Shown: one piece after another, positions 12,239-12,726 of the stretch | Position numbering within the stretch: position 1 is the stretch's first letter | How the letters are laid out: each line of letters opens with the position of its first letter | Notes under the pieces: model-generated | What the model saw: only the letters and a program-made list of their open reading frames with translations | Database searches by the model: none | Told to the model about the DNA's origin: nothing | Program-made: the position numbers and the translations under genes | DNA from: CALHAX01 sp038523655 | Lineage (GTDB): Bacteria; Pseudomonadota; Alphaproteobacteria; Rhizobiales; CALHAX01 | Direction: 5' to 3' | NCBI GenBank assembly: GCA_038523655.1 | Contig: JBCBJG010000068.1 | Coordinates: 1-12,726, forward strand | Length of the DNA: 12,726 nucleotides

Positions 12239-12726
12239 ATGGCCGACCGGCCTTCGTTCTACATTACGACTGCGATTTCCTATCCGAACGGGGCCCCGCA
12301 TATCGGGCATGCTTACGAGGCCCTGTCGACCGACGCGCTTGCCCGATTCAAGCGGCTCGACGGATACGACGTCTTTTTTCTCACCGGCACTGATGTACAC
12401 GGCCTCAAGATGCAGCAGACCGCCGAGCGGGAGGGGATGACGCCGCGCGCGCTGGCGGATGAAAATTCGCAGGCGTTTCGGGAAATGGTCGACGCGCTCG
12501 ACTGTTCGAACGACGATTTCATCCAGACATCGGAGCCGCGCCACGTCGAGGCTTGCCAGGACATCTGGCGCCGGATGGAAGCGTCCGGCGATATCTATCT
12601 CGATACCTATGCCGGTTGGTATTCGGTGCGCGACGAAGCGTTCTACGACGAAGGCGAAACGCGCATGGAGGATGGCGTTCGCATCGGTCCGCAGGGCACA
12701 CCGGTCGAGTGGACCGAGGAGCAGAC
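12239..12726 (+). CDS. metG: Methionyl-tRNA synthetase, 5' part, cut by the window end
   Basis: Charges tRNA-Met with methionine for initiation and elongation. The first 162 residues are present and the frame is open to the last base. The class I HIGH signature is intact at residues 21-24 (PHIGHAYE), within SFYITTAISYPNGAPHIGH. FFLTGTDVHG and YAGWYSVRDEAFYDE follow as in the bacterial MetRS type related to the B. subtilis and Thermus enzymes. The KMSKS loop and anticodon-binding domain lie beyond the window. GAGGG seven bases before ATG 12239 supports this start. A 162-base gap with a hairpin separates it from holB, so it may have its own promoter. Confidence 0.96.
   Translation, partial: MADRPSFYITTAISYPNGAPHIGHAYEALSTDALARFKRLDGYDVFFLTGTDVHGLKMQQTAEREGMTPRALADENSQAFREMVDALDCSNDDFIQTSEPRHVEACQDIWRRMEASGDIYLDTYAGWYSVRDEAFYDEGETRMEDGVRIGPQGTPVEWTEEQ

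Overview
The window is high-GC DNA from an alphaproteobacterium, probably Hyphomicrobiales (Rhizobiales) or a relative. The evidence is a DUF992 protein (a family I know mainly from this class), the gene order rlpA-dacA-tmk-holB-metG, and alphaproteobacterial-looking RF2, HolB and MetRS sequences. This assignment rests on protein recognition by eye, not on a database search.

Left part (1-2037): the 3' three-quarters of prfB (release factor 2) on the + strand, preceded by a perfect 79-bp inverted repeat that reaches the first base of the window and looks like a fold-back at a contig end. After prfB come a GC hairpin and a 15-bp tandem repeat. Then, on the - strand, a phytanoyl-CoA dioxygenase family gene is broken by one missing base in a G run, with its iron-binding residues intact on both sides.

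Middle (2038-4496): a + strand pair with overlapping stop and start codons encodes an exported DUF992 protein and a cytoplasmic FAD/NAD(P)H oxidoreductase. A convergent tRNA-Ser(UGA) follows on the - strand. About 600 bp without a gene contain one strong hairpin.

Right part (4497-12726): first a 973-aa exported protein that I cannot assign. It is an Asp/Arg/Pro-rich, probably disordered chain with two kinds of recurring short motif, ending in two Ig-like repeats. Next is a cell-envelope and replication block: RlpA lipoprotein, a DacA-type D-Ala-D-Ala carboxypeptidase, thymidylate kinase, DNA polymerase III delta' and the start of methionyl-tRNA synthetase, which runs off the window. tmk and holB overlap (TGATG), and dacA-tmk-holB is probably one transcription unit. 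RlpA and DacA both act on peptidoglycan in the periplasm, while Tmk and HolB serve dTTP supply and the replisome clamp loader.

Most of the window is housekeeping. The least explained parts are the 973-aa protein, whose repeated peptide is conserved while its codons have diverged, the 15-bp minisatellite, the fold-back at the left edge and the frameshifted dioxygenase. I found no CRISPR array, insertion sequence, phage gene or recognisable defence system.
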